Assembly (NCBI RefSeq): GCF_000422745.1
Contig: NZ_AUGQ01000001.1
Coordinates: 62,001-126,000 of the forward strand
Direction: 5' to 3'
DNA: 64,000 bases
Source: Microbacterium gubbeenense DSM 15944
GTDB taxonomy: Bacteria; Actinomycetota; Actinomycetes; Actinomycetales; Microbacteriaceae
Shown: in pieces, positions 27,040 through 34,654 of the stretch
Position numbering within the stretch: the stretch's first letter is position 1
How the letters are laid out: every line of letters begins with the position of its first letter
The notes under the pieces: generated by a model
Told to the model about the DNA's origin: nothing
Seen by the model: the letters and a program-made list of their open reading frames with translations, nothing else
Database searches by the model: none
Translations under genes and position numbers: made by a program

Positions 27040-28402
27040 CGCCCGGCACCTCCACAGGAGCCGCGAACCGTCGCGCAATCTCCGCAATCGCCTCGTCCGA
27101 CACCCAGGACGACCGGAACTGCACAACATCGCCGGTATCGCCCTCGATCGCGTAGCCGATTCCCGGCTTCGACGTCGGGATGCGGTCTGCGTGCGCGCCC
27201 GCTTCATACGCAGCCGACCCAAGCGTGAGCACGGCATCATCCTTCGTCCGGAACCGGAGCGCGACAGTAGCCGTGAACAGGTCACGAGACGCCAGTGATT
27301 CCTTCCGAGGGTCTTGCATGGCAGCCAAAACCGCGATACCCGCAGCGCGCCCCGTAGACAGCACCCGTTTCAGATTCGCGTCTACCGCGTTTTTCGCCTT
27401 CGTATCCGGCGCGAGATAAGACAGCGACGCCGCCTCGTCGATCAACAGCAGTTCCAGCGGCTCCGCAGCAGACGGCACGTGCTTACGCAGCCCGCTCTCA
27501 CGCATATACGCGAGCCGATCATCCAACCGCCGAGCAAGACCCTCGATCATCGACGCAGCCTCGTCGTACGTATACGCCACATCGTGAAACAGGCCCCGGC
27601 CAGCGGTCAGTTCGACACCGCCTTTCAAATCGACCCCGTGCACGCGCACCATGCCCTCGTTGATACTCGGCGCGAGTTGCCCCAGGACCGACCAGAGCAC
27701 CGAGCCCTTGCCCGAGCCAGAAGCCCCCACAAGGAGCGTCTGGCGTCCGAAGATCGGGAGCAAGAACGGGCCTTCTGACGTGACACCCACACACACGGGC
27801 GCAGCAGGGTCGGCCAGCGGCACCATCCGGAACGGAACCGTGCCCTGATCCGCGAGAGCATCACGACTGCGCACCTGAATCCGTATTTTTGATGGCGACG
27901 CGGCGACACATTCGACAGCGAACCCGAGCGCAGCGCTCACTTTCTCGTCGTCGTAATCGCTCGGCACCGACCCCGGCACCACCTCGAAAACCGCAGCCGG
28001 CCCATGAGCCCGTAACTCAACCCATACAAGCGCCGGGAACGTACGCACACTATCGCCGTTCCGAGTCGTCGCATCGCGCGTCACTCCCGCAGCCACAGCC
28101 CACCCAGGACTTACACGCCGCAGGCTCGCAACGGCACGCTTCTCGCCCTTCGACAACGACGCCCGATCCGTACGCTTCAACCCCGGACGAAACATCGACC
28201 CGAGCACCTTACTCCGCCCGAACACGCGACGCCGCAGAGGACGAATCCCGATCACAAGCACCGCAGCGATAAGCAGCACTACCCAGAGCACACGGCCAAG
28301 CGTGGCGAGTGATTCAAGCCCAGACGGTGCTCCAAACGCGAGCACGAGCAAGACCCCGGCCATAACCGCCACCGTCGCTACCGTCAAAAACTTATTCATC
28401 AT
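27032..28402 (-). CDS. FtsK/SpoIIIE-type DNA translocase (TraB-like transfer protein)
   Basis: 456 aa from ATG 28402, which has GGAGG 6 nt upstream; an ORF 8 codons longer lacks such a site. Two N-terminal membrane helices (about 4-24 and 38-55), a linker, then an FtsK-like ATPase with Walker A GASGSGKGSVL, Walker B LLLIDEAASL and the arginine-finger region LSTGRAAGIAVLAAMQDPRKE. In AICEs this single protein moves double-stranded DNA between mycelial or neighbouring cells without relaxase. No Spd spread genes are present. Confidence 0.88.
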   Translation of the reverse strand: MMNKFLTVATVAVMAGVLLVLAFGAPSGLESLATLGRVLWVVLLIAAVLVIGIRPLRRRVFGRSKVLGSMFRPGLKRTDRASLSKGEKRAVASLRRVSPGWAVAAGVTRDATTRNGDSVRTFPALVWVELRAHGPAAVFEVVPGSVPSDYDDEKVSAALGFAVECVAASPSKIRIQVRSRDALADQGTVPFRMVPLADPAAPVCVGVTSEGPFLLPIFGRQTLLVGASGSGKGSVLWSVLGQLAPSINEGMVRVHGVDLKGGVELTAGRGLFHDVAYTYDEAASMIEGLARRLDDRLAYMRESGLRKHVPSAAEPLELLLIDEAASLSYLAPDTKAKNAVDANLKRVLSTGRAAGIAVLAAMQDPRKESLASRDLFTATVALRFRTKDDAVLTLGSAAYEAGAHADRIPTSKPGIGYAIEGDTGDVVQFRSSWVSDEAIAEIARRFAAPVEVPGDV

Positions 28403-28913
28403 TGCTCTCCTCCAGTTCGTCGTCACTCACGTCTCCAGGCACTTCCACCCGCAGCCGTTCAACCGACCGGATGCCGTGGAGGAAATCCCAGTCGCCGCCG
28501 TCACGCACCAACGGCCGCTTCTCCACCTCAAGCACGTGCTTCCCGACTCCTAGCCCCGACACACTCAGACGGACACCATCCAGCGATCCGTTCACTCGCC
28601 TCGGCGGCTCAACCGCACAGTCCGAATAGACGCCGACATCGACACCGCTGGTGACCACGACCTCGCACACAACGACACCCGGTTCATGAGGGAACAAGCG
28701 AGTGATACGGATCACCGCGCCGTGACTCAACGCAGGCACATACAGCACCACCGCCGCATCCGTCACCGCCTCAACCCTTAATTCCTTCGGGTCGTCCTCA
28801 TACACCTGCACGGACTCCGAGGACTCGTCGGTCCCAGACGGCACACCGCACCCCGTCAACAGCACCAACAGCCCCATCAGCACGGCGACGCCCCGCGCCT
28901 CAAACCGCTTCAT
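28392..28913 (-). CDS. Lipoprotein of the element, unknown function
   Basis: 173 aa from ATG 28913 (MKRFEARGVAVLMGLLVLLTGCG): lipoprotein signal with lipobox LTGC. The mature part is beta-rich with no recognised domain and ends in an acidic tail. The longer upstream frame is antisense/out-of-frame to the membrane-protein gene and is rejected. It overlaps the membrane-protein gene by 14 bp and the translocase gene by 11 bp, so all are one operon. A surface-exposed lipoprotein next to a DNA translocase may act in mating contact or exclusion; inference only. Confidence 0.7.
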   Translation of the reverse strand: MKRFEARGVAVLMGLLVLLTGCGVPSGTDESSESVQVYEDDPKELRVEAVTDAAVVLYVPALSHGAVIRITRLFPHEPGVVVCEVVVTSGVDVGVYSDCAVEPPRRVNGSLDGVRLSVSGLGVGKHVLEVEKRPLVRDGGDWDFLHGIRSVERLRVEVPGDVSDDELEESNDE

Positions 28914-29172
28914 CGCGCGCCACCTCTCGCTTCGAACCCCACGGCTCCGGCAGCACGGCCCACACGAACACCACGGCAGCAGCGACCGTGAGAAAAGTAA
29001 GCACGTCGCCCTCGATCCCGCGATACAACATGTCCCCGTCGAACACGACGAAGAGGGCGACAGACTGGACAATCGCGGCGGTCATCCGGACGGCGATTCC
29101 CAGGACCACGACGCGGGCCGCCAGCACGAGTGCAGCGCGTAACCACCGCGGCAACTTCTTTATGCCCGACAT
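28900..29172 (-). CDS. Small membrane protein of the element
   Basis: 90 aa, two predicted membrane helices (about 12-40 and 55-75) with a short loop FDGDMLYRGIEGD and a basic C-terminus. Not recognised; position between the SCO3933-like gene and the lipoprotein gene in a tightly overlapping operon suggests a membrane partner of the translocase. Confidence 0.65.
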   Translation of the reverse strand: MSGIKKLPRWLRAALVLAARVVVLGIAVRMTAAIVQSVALFVVFDGDMLYRGIEGDVLTFLTVAAAVVFVWAVLPEPWGSKREVARDEAV

Positions 29173-29174
29173 GA

Positions 29175-29504
29175 TCAGGCCTGTAACTCAACTAAGCCCG
29201 ACGCCCGGAAGAACAGGCCCGCAGCCTGAATCCCACCACCGTCGCCAGGGATCGCGTAGTTTCCGACCTCCAGCCCCTCGAAGCCCGTAGCCAGCGGCAC
29301 CACCTCCGGCTCTGTACGCGACGTGACGGACACAGTGATCAACTCCGGCTTCTCCAGCGGGTCATCGCTCATCTTGAGTGCAGACACCGACCACACGGGC
29401 AGGTTGCTCACGCGGTCGATCTTCTGCTCGCCCGTCTTGCGATCTGCGATCTTCGGCTGCACGGCCAGCACGCGGATGTCTTCGGTCTCGTCGATCTTGA
29501 ACAC
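29175..29504 (-). CDS. SCO3933-like element protein
   Basis: 109 aa from GTG 29504, placed by AAGGGA 6 nt upstream; an earlier GTG at 29534 would give 119 aa. The sequence pattern (AVQPKIADRKTGEQKIDRVSNLPVWSVSAL ... VEVP-like, LEVGNYAIPGDGGGIQAAGLFFRA) matches the small beta-rich 'SCO3933 family regulatory protein' group encoded by Streptomyces AICEs. Resemblance from memory, not from a search. First gene of the long minus-strand operon, directly under the divergent operator region. Confidence 0.55.
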   Translation of the reverse strand: MFKIDETEDIRVLAVQPKIADRKTGEQKIDRVSNLPVWSVSALKMSDDPLEKPELITVSVTSRTEPEVVPLATGFEGLEVGNYAIPGDGGGIQAAGLFFRASGLVELQA

Positions 29505-29544
29505 AAGGGTTCCCTTCGTTGCGGTGCGTCGCACCGGTTCCTAT

Positions 29545-29595
29545 TCGCAGATTTTGCGATACCGGAACGCTAGCACGATATCGCCTTATCTGCGA
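29545..29595. promoter_or_regulatory. Two TCGC-N7-GCGA operators between divergent element genes
   Basis: Site A TCGC-AGATTTT-GCGA (29545-29559) and site B TCGC-CTTATCT-GCGA (29581-29595), both followed by TA, 36 bp apart. They fill the 103-bp gap between the minus-strand operon and the plus-strand 133-aa gene. A TAGATT -10-like box (29596-29601) directly follows site B and ends 6 nt before the plus-strand ATG, so site B would block that promoter. Confidence 0.6.
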
Positions 29596-29607
29596 TAGAT
29601 TCGACTC

Positions 29608-30009
29608 ATGACACCACGCAGACCAGGCCCACCGGCCCACAAAGACCCGGCACGTTCCTACCCGGCGCACGAGGCGAAGCGCAGCGCTGACCTCATTCGC
29701 GACGCAGTACAACCCGCCCTTGAGACGCTCGAAGAGGCGGTGAAGGCGATCACCGAGAGCAAGCTTTCAGACGAGAAGAAGCGCCTGCTGCTGCTTGACT
29801 ACATGCGCAAGGCGCACGCCCAGATCACGGAGGGACGCCAACTCGCTGCCGAATATGCGATGCGCTCAGGACTGAGCCAGTCGCTTACCGCGCAAGCCCT
29901 CACCACCGATACCGAGGCCGCGAAGGAGCGTCCGTGGCTGGCAGTGAGCCATGACACGTGCAATCGTTGGTGGCATCGCCCACTCGCTGCCGATGACCTC
30001 ACGAAGTAG
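29608..30009 (+). CDS. Element protein of unknown function, divergent (putative regulator)
   Basis: 133 aa; the only plus-strand gene of the element. Proline-rich start, long amphipathic helices (about 25-90: ALETLEEAVKAITESKLSDEKKRLLLLDYMRKAH) and a C-terminal stretch ending SHDTCNRWWHRPLAADDL that could be a DNA-binding helix, though no standard HTH is clear. No Shine-Dalgarno; TAGATT 6 nt before ATG suggests a leaderless mRNA. Position next to paired operators fits a KorSA/Pra-type switch; this is inference. Confidence 0.6.
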   Translation: MTPRRPGPPAHKDPARSYPAHEAKRSADLIRDAVQPALETLEEAVKAITESKLSDEKKRLLLLDYMRKAHAQITEGRQLAAEYAMRSGLSQSLTAQALTTDTEAAKERPWLAVSHDTCNRWWHRPLAADDLTK

Positions 30010-30020
30010 TCGTGTTCCCA

Positions 30021-30054
30021 GCCCCTGGCCTGTTCACAGGTCAGGGGCCTTTTT
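30021..30054 (+). terminator. Terminator of the divergent element gene
   Basis: GCCCCTG-G-CCTG (30021-30032), loop TTCA, CAGG-T-CAGGGGC (30037-30048), followed by CTTTTT. Classic intrinsic terminator 11 bp after the stop. Confidence 0.85.
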
Positions 30055-30374
30055 GTTGCCACGGAGCGGGGGCCGCTGACGGCTTCCCGGCATTGCCGTG
30101 CCAAAACGCCCCACAGGTACAAGACGGGCGCTGACGCGCCCGTGCGGGTGAGCGTGTGCGCCTTGCGCGTGCGGCCTGGCGGCCGTTCGCGGCGCACACG
30201 CACCCCGCCCGCAGGGTCACGCCGCCCTGTCTGGGCCGGTTTCCCTGTCAATTCCGACCGCATCAGGGCTGCCGCACGCCGCAAACGGCGCTTGCCCTCC
30301 AACACATGGCCACCCGAGCACGCCAAATAGGGCCGACAGCCGTAGCCGCCAACCCTCACGCCCGATGCGCAGCG
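30055..30374. other. Hairpin-rich non-coding stretch; candidate replication or transfer origin
   Basis: 320 bp without a credible gene between the terminator and the rep stop. It contains ACGGGCGC-TGAC-GCGCCCGT (30124-30143), an 11-bp perfect inverted repeat GCGTGTGCGCC/GGCGCACACGC (30152-30162/30191-30201) whose loop holds GGCC-TGGC-GGCC (30173-30184), and CGCCG-CAAA-CGGCG (30277-30290). Structured DNA beside a rolling-circle rep gene is where dso, sso or clt sites would be expected. Confidence 0.5.
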
Positions 30375-31535
30375 TTACGGTGCCCGCGCGTGCTGCTTCG
30401 GGCTCCACGCCTCCCGAGCGCGCCGCGCCGCTTGCTCAGCCAGCCACTCCGCCAACTTCACATCACCGTCGCTCAATCCTCCGCCCACGTCAGCAGGCCG
30501 ATTCGCCTCCATCCAGGCAGCTCTTTGCTCGCGCAACAATTTCCGGGTCACGTGCGACAGACTCCACCCCTCGCGCCGCTCAGTTGGACGCGAAACCGTT
30601 ACGACATGGCCCCCAAAGCCGAGGTTGTCGTGCGCCCGCCGAGGGCAATCCGATGGGCCGCCAGGAGGGCAATCGACACAGCGCACACCGAGCCGTGCCG
30701 CCTGCCGTAGCCGCTTCACAAACTCAACACGCTCAGGTGTCGCCGTCTCATCACGCTCTCCCGGCAGAATATCCTTCGTGCTATACATCAACGCCTTGGA
30801 TGTATACGAGATCACGCGCGCAGCAGCCCGCGACATGTCCGGCGTGACGTCGTCCGACTCCGTGACCCGCGCCCGAATCTCCCGATCCTGCACACCCCGC
30901 TTGCCCCACTCAACGACCTCGCCCGTTTCCGGATGCGTCGCCGTCGCCATACGCGCCGCATGTCCCATCGTCTCCGCATCGACGACTGCCCCCACAGGAA
31001 CTCTCACGACGATATGGAGGTGCAGCGCCATGCGCGATTGCAGCTCTCGGACGGCGTAGTACTCGGCGTCCGGGCAGAGCCGCCGCATTGCCGCCACCGA
31101 CGACCGCCAGAGTTTCCCGAGCGCCCCGTGCCACCGCACCTGATCCTCATACCGGTATGAATCCTGGTCAATCGGCAGCCCGCGTAGGTGCACGTCATCG
31201 TGCCCATGGGTCTGCCCGCACTTACAACGCCTGCCCGCGTCACGCTCCCATTTCGGCACCAAATGCACCGGGCCGAACGATGGAGCCGACAGCGTGATGA
31301 AGAAGTACTTGTACGACGGGAGCGGGTGCCCGTCGGCGTCGTAGATGCCCGACCGCGCGATGCGCTGCCAATCGCCGCGATATAGACCAGCGCACGACGG
31401 ACACACCGCTGTACGGCGAGACTGGCACCGAATGAACCGGCCAGGCTCAACTTCGTACGGACGGGCGCAGATGTGCGAGCGGATCGCGGCGAGGACATCA
31501 TCGGACGGTAGGCCAGATGTGCCCGTGGAGGTCAT
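30375..31535 (-). CDS. RepSA-like rolling-circle replication initiator
   Basis: 386 aa. Zinc-binding cysteines near the N-terminus (C37, C45, C48 in CQSRRTAVCPSC; C104/C106), the family signature TLSAPSFGPVH (81-91), an HUH-type motif ALHLHIVVRV (H172, H174), and tyrosines in ISYTSKALMY (Y244, Y251) as candidate nicking residues. These match replication initiators of pSAM2-type AICEs and actinobacterial plasmids. It would let the excised circle replicate before transfer. Unlike pSAM2, it is not adjacent to xis-int but at the other end of the element. Confidence 0.85.
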   Translation of the reverse strand: MTSTGTSGLPSDDVLAAIRSHICARPYEVEPGRFIRCQSRRTAVCPSCAGLYRGDWQRIARSGIYDADGHPLPSYKYFFITLSAPSFGPVHLVPKWERDAGRRCKCGQTHGHDDVHLRGLPIDQDSYRYEDQVRWHGALGKLWRSSVAAMRRLCPDAEYYAVRELQSRMALHLHIVVRVPVGAVVDAETMGHAARMATATHPETGEVVEWGKRGVQDREIRARVTESDDVTPDMSRAAARVISYTSKALMYSTKDILPGERDETATPERVEFVKRLRQAARLGVRCVDCPPGGPSDCPRRAHDNLGFGGHVVTVSRPTERREGWSLSHVTRKLLREQRAAWMEANRPADVGGGLSDGDVKLAEWLAEQAARRAREAWSPKQHARAP

Positions 31536-31540
31536 ATCGT

Positions 31541-31561
31541 GCGCACCCCCGGCGCACCCCC
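31541..31561. repeat. Putative arm-type integrase site, right
   Basis: Exact copy, same orientation, of 25468-25488 (two GCGCACCCCC units). Sits upstream of rep, 79 bp from the attR core. In the excised circle the two copies would flank the core at 79 and 72 bp. Confidence 0.6.
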
Positions 31562-31640
31562 ACCGTGCATACGACCACCGACCATCGCAGGAGATGCAAC
31601 GGAATCACCACGTGGAACCCGCTGCACAGCAGGTTCCGAG

Positions 31641-31689
31641 TCCTTCACACGGAAGAGGTCGTGGGTTCGAGTCCCGCATCGCCCACCAC
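31641..31689 (+). repeat. attR core (49-bp direct repeat, right copy)
   Basis: Duplicated 3' half of tRNA-Val(CAC), from the anticodon loop through CCA. It lacks the 5' half and is not a tRNA gene. Confidence 0.92.
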
Positions 31690-31784
31690 ATCCCTTCTCC
31701 CGTCGATTCCCCGTTGCGGCGTGATCGAGTGATTCGACGCATCGCGCGGCGGGCACTGTGGAGCACACGCAGGCGCTGAATACA

Positions 31785-31830
31785 GCGACGCGCACCTTCC
31801 TCGCTGGATGTGCGGGAAGGTGCGCGTCGC
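31785..31830 (-). terminator. Strong hairpin downstream of the SPW gene
   Basis: GCGACGCGCACCTTCC (31785-31800) and GGAAGGTGCGCGTCGC (31815-31830): perfect 16-bp stem, 14-nt loop, 11 bp from the SPW stop. May also have served the tRNA-Val transcript before the element inserted. Confidence 0.65.
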
Positions 31831-31841
31831 AGTGAAAGCTC

Positions 31842-32219
31842 TCAGGGGCGAGCTGTCGCGTTCGACGGCTGCGGCTTCGAGAAGATGACGACGATGATCA
31901 CCACGACGCCCACGACGACATGCGGAAGCCACACGTTCATCGCTTCATCGGCAAATCCGAAGATCCACGGCGACAGCGCGAGGAACAGGCTCGCCACAAC
32001 ATCGAAGACGAGGTGGACCGGCATCGGAATGAAGCCGAACGGCCCCCACTCGTACTTCGTGAACAGGCTGTAGACGATGAGGCCGATGCCCAGCACGATC
32101 GGGATCACAACGGCCGCGCCGCCGACGCTCGCGAAGCCGAAGAGCCAAGGCGCGGCGATCAGCGCGATGCCCACGAGATAGTCGAGGACACCGTGGACCT
32201 TGGTAGGGATGAAGCGCAT
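31842..32219 (-). CDS. SPW-repeat membrane protein
   Basis: 125 aa with four predicted membrane segments in two tandem halves, each with the family tag (A/S)PW(L/I)FGF: AAPWLFGFAS and LSPWIFGFAD. The duplication is typical of the SPW family, whose function is unknown. GGAGG lies 5 nt before the ATG. Confidence 0.8.
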   Translation of the reverse strand: MRFIPTKVHGVLDYLVGIALIAAPWLFGFASVGGAAVVIPIVLGIGLIVYSLFTKYEWGPFGFIPMPVHLVFDVVASLFLALSPWIFGFADEAMNVWLPHVVVGVVVIIVVIFSKPQPSNATARP

Positions 32220-32279
32220 GATTTCCTCCTAGATGAGATCCGCATTGAGCGGCTGTCATAGAAGGTTCGGCGTGCTCCG

Positions 32280-33284
32280 TCAAACGGATTGGATCCGACC
32301 AGATCGATATCGAACGGCGGGTGCGAACGTCAGGTAGCCCGTTCCGGATCCCGGCGCCACGATCTCATCGAGCGCGGCGAGATCCTCCTGGGTCGGTGTC
32401 CATCCCATCGCCGCAGCGTTCGCTTCGATCTGTTCCGGCCGCGTGGCGCCCGCGATGATCGTGTCGATGGCCGGCTGCGTGCGCAGGCCGCCCAGAGCAA
32501 CGTCGAGCATCGAGATGCCGCGCTCACGCGCGAAGTGCCGGATCCCTTCCACGATGTCCCAGTTCGCCCCGTCGAAACGCGCCTTCTCAGTGGCGAGACG
32601 CGTCCCTTCGGGTGCGCCGTCCGCCTGAGAGTACTTGCCCGTCAGCAGGCCGTATGCGAGCGGGAAGTACGGCAGGAGGCTCATGCCATAGTGCTCCAGA
32701 GCGGGCGAAAGCTCGGCTTCCGCGCTGCGGTTGTACAGCGAGTACTCGTTCTGCGCCGTGATGAAGTGCTCAGAGCCGATCGCGTCGGCAACACGAGCGG
32801 CATCTGCGACCTCCCACGCGGCGAGATTCGAGCAGCCGATGTAACGCACCTTCCCCGACCGCACGAGGTCCGTGAGAGCCTGGAGCGTCTCATCGATCGG
32901 TGTGATCCGATCCGGCGTGTGCAGCTGGTACAGGTCGATATGATCGGTGCCGAGCCGCGAAAGCGACCCCTCGACCGCACGCGCGATGTAGCCGCGGCTC
33001 GCACGATTCGTGCGCGCACCGGGGTACGTCTCCCCCATGTCCATGCCGAACTTCGTCGCGATGACGACCTCGTCCCGGTGCTGCCCGAGGGCGCGCCCGA
33101 GCGACTGCTCCGACGCGCCCACGCCGTACGAATCCGCTGTGTCGAAGAAATTCACGCCCGCGTCCAGCGCGGCGTTGACCACCGCTGCCGACTGATCCTG
33201 ATCGATGCGACGACCGAAAGCGTTGCACCCGACCCCGAGGGCCGAGACGACGAGTCCGCTTGATCCGAGTGGTGCGAAGTCCAT
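32280..33284 (-). CDS. Aldo/keto reductase
   Basis: 334 aa (beta/alpha)8 oxidoreductase using NADPH. Catalytic tetrad visible: D and Y in NFFDTADSYGVGASE, K in VVIATKFGMD, H in YQLHTPDRI. The C-terminal AGATRPEQIEANAAA segment is typical of the YghZ/Tas-like subgroup. Substrate unknown. Confidence 0.9.
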   Translation of the reverse strand: MDFAPLGSSGLVVSALGVGCNAFGRRIDQDQSAAVVNAALDAGVNFFDTADSYGVGASEQSLGRALGQHRDEVVIATKFGMDMGETYPGARTNRASRGYIARAVEGSLSRLGTDHIDLYQLHTPDRITPIDETLQALTDLVRSGKVRYIGCSNLAAWEVADAARVADAIGSEHFITAQNEYSLYNRSAEAELSPALEHYGMSLLPYFPLAYGLLTGKYSQADGAPEGTRLATEKARFDGANWDIVEGIRHFARERGISMLDVALGGLRTQPAIDTIIAGATRPEQIEANAAAMGWTPTQEDLAALDEIVAPGSGTGYLTFAPAVRYRSGRIQSV

Positions 33285-33293
33285 GCTCGTACG

Positions 33294-34535
33294 CTATCGC
33301 GACACGATCGCGTAGCCCTCTTCGCCGTGCACCGACACGTCGACCCCGGCGAGCTCGTCCTCGTTCTTGATACGAAAGCCGATCGTCTTCTCGATCGCGA
33401 ACCCGAGGATCAGCGCGACGATGAACGAGTATCCGAAGGTTGCCACGGATCCGATCACCTGTACGACGAGCTGCTCGAGGCCGCCGCCCGTGAACAGGCC
33501 CGTGTCGATCGCGAAGAAGCCCAGGTAGACCGTGCCGATGAAGCCGCCGACGAGATGCACGCCGACGACGTCGAGCGAGTCGTCGTACCCGAGCTTCCAT
33601 TTCAGCTCGACCGCCAGCGCACAGGCCGCTCCCGCGATGACGCCGAGCACGATGGCCCACACCGGCTCCAGGTGCGCACACGCCGGAGTGATCGCGACGA
33701 GGCCGGCCACGGCGCCCGACACCGCACCGACCGAGGTCGGCTTGCCGCCCTTGAGCTTCTCGACGATGATCCAGCCGAGGATCGCCGCGGCCGGGCACAC
33801 CATCGTATTGATGACGATCAGTCCGGTCTGCAGGTTGCCGTCCGCGCCGAGCGGTGCCGCGGTGACGCCCGCGTTGAAGCCGAACCATCCGAACCACAGC
33901 AGCGACCCGCCGAGCATCACGAGCGGCACGTTGTGCGGCTTCTGGATGCCCTTCTGGAAGCCGACGCGCTTGCCCAGCACGATCGCGAGGGCCAATGCCG
34001 CCGCACCCGCGTTGATGTGCACCGCGGTGCCGCCGGCCCAGTCGATGACCTCGACGCCCGAGTCGGGGAACATCATCGAGCCGAGGTTGAAGATCCAGCC
34101 GCCGCCCCAGACCCACGCCGCGACCGGGAAGTACACGACCGTCGCCCAGAGGCCCGCGAAGATCATCCACGAACCGAACTTGGCGCGGTCGGCGATCGCG
34201 CCGGAGATCAGCGCCACCGTGATGATCGCGAAGGTCGCGCCGAACGCGACGCCGATCGTGTTCTCGCCGGTCGGATCATCGGCGATGGTCGTGCTCAGCC
34301 CGAAGTCGGCGAACGGGTTGCCCGCGAAGGTCCCCGGCGACTGCACCGAGCTCATGCTGAACCCGAACAGCACCCATAGCACCGCGACGATGCCGATCGC
34401 GCCGAAGCTCATCATCATCATGCTCACGACGCTCTTCGCTTTCACGAGGCCGCCGTAGAACAGTGCGACGCCGGGCGTCATGAGGAGCACGAGCGCCGTC
34501 GCAATAATCACCCACGCGAGGTTTCCGCTGTCCAT
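33294..34535 (-). CDS. amt: Ammonium transporter
   Basis: 413 aa from ATG 34535 (MDSGNLAWVIIATALVLLMTPGVALFYGGLV), preferred because AAGGA is 5 nt upstream; longer starts exist at 34541 and 34583. Eleven membrane helices; the twin pore histidines are in GGTAVHINAGAAALAL and VGVHLVGGFIGT. Imports ammonium. No adjacent glnK/glnD is present, unlike the usual amt-glnK-glnD operon. Confidence 0.94.
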   Translation of the reverse strand: MDSGNLAWVIIATALVLLMTPGVALFYGGLVKAKSVVSMMMMSFGAIGIVAVLWVLFGFSMSSVQSPGTFAGNPFADFGLSTTIADDPTGENTIGVAFGATFAIITVALISGAIADRAKFGSWMIFAGLWATVVYFPVAAWVWGGGWIFNLGSMMFPDSGVEVIDWAGGTAVHINAGAAALALAIVLGKRVGFQKGIQKPHNVPLVMLGGSLLWFGWFGFNAGVTAAPLGADGNLQTGLIVINTMVCPAAAILGWIIVEKLKGGKPTSVGAVSGAVAGLVAITPACAHLEPVWAIVLGVIAGAACALAVELKWKLGYDDSLDVVGVHLVGGFIGTVYLGFFAIDTGLFTGGGLEQLVVQVIGSVATFGYSFIVALILGFAIEKTIGFRIKNEDELAGVDVSVHGEEGYAIVSR

Positions 34536-34654
34536 TTTCATCCTTACGGGTCGAGTGTCGAGGGATGAGCCCATCGTGGACACTCGGCGTTTCCCGCAGG
34601 GTGGCTGAGGATTTCCGCGGCGTTACGAACCGCCCCGGGTGTGAACGGCGTGTT

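Larger units (their letters stand above)
25347..31689. mobile_element. Mini-AICE (integrative element with Rep, Tra-like translocase, Xis, Int) in tRNA-Val
   Basis: A perfect 49-bp direct repeat at 25347-25395 and 31641-31689 bounds the element, giving a 6,294-bp unit. It carries a tyrosine integrase next to attL, an excisionase-like HTH protein, an FtsK/TraB-type translocase, a RepSA-like rolling-circle initiator, and small unknown genes. That combination defines actinomycete integrative and conjugative elements (pSAM2, SLP1), which integrate in tRNA 3' ends. Base composition is visibly less GC-extreme than the flanks. Both core copies and all expected motifs are intact, so it may still excise. 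Known AICEs are usually about 9-24 kb. Confidence 0.88.
31536..31841. other. Right junction region without genes
   Basis: 306 bp containing the rep upstream region, the right arm-type repeat, the attR core, about 95 bp of chromosomal flank and the terminator of the next gene. No credible coding frame; the longer frames here are shadows with unusual codon use. Confidence 0.6.

Noticed and set aside
28914..29072. N-terminal extension of the element lipoprotein
   Set aside because: Would place Cys/Ser-rich sequence before a perfect lipoprotein signal and overlap the membrane-protein gene throughout; the ATG at 28913 is better.
29608..30009. Classical XRE/GntR-type repressor gene of the AICE
   Set aside because: Position suits a regulator but no standard HTH can be seen; left as unknown.
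30156..30710. Plus-strand frame of 184 aa in the element
   Set aside because: Mostly antisense to the rep gene and low-complexity Arg/Pro/Ala; it covers the hairpin block and has no ribosome site.
31641..31714. Second tRNA-Val at the right end of the element
   Set aside because: Only the 3' half is present (att core); no 5' acceptor strand or D-arm precedes it.
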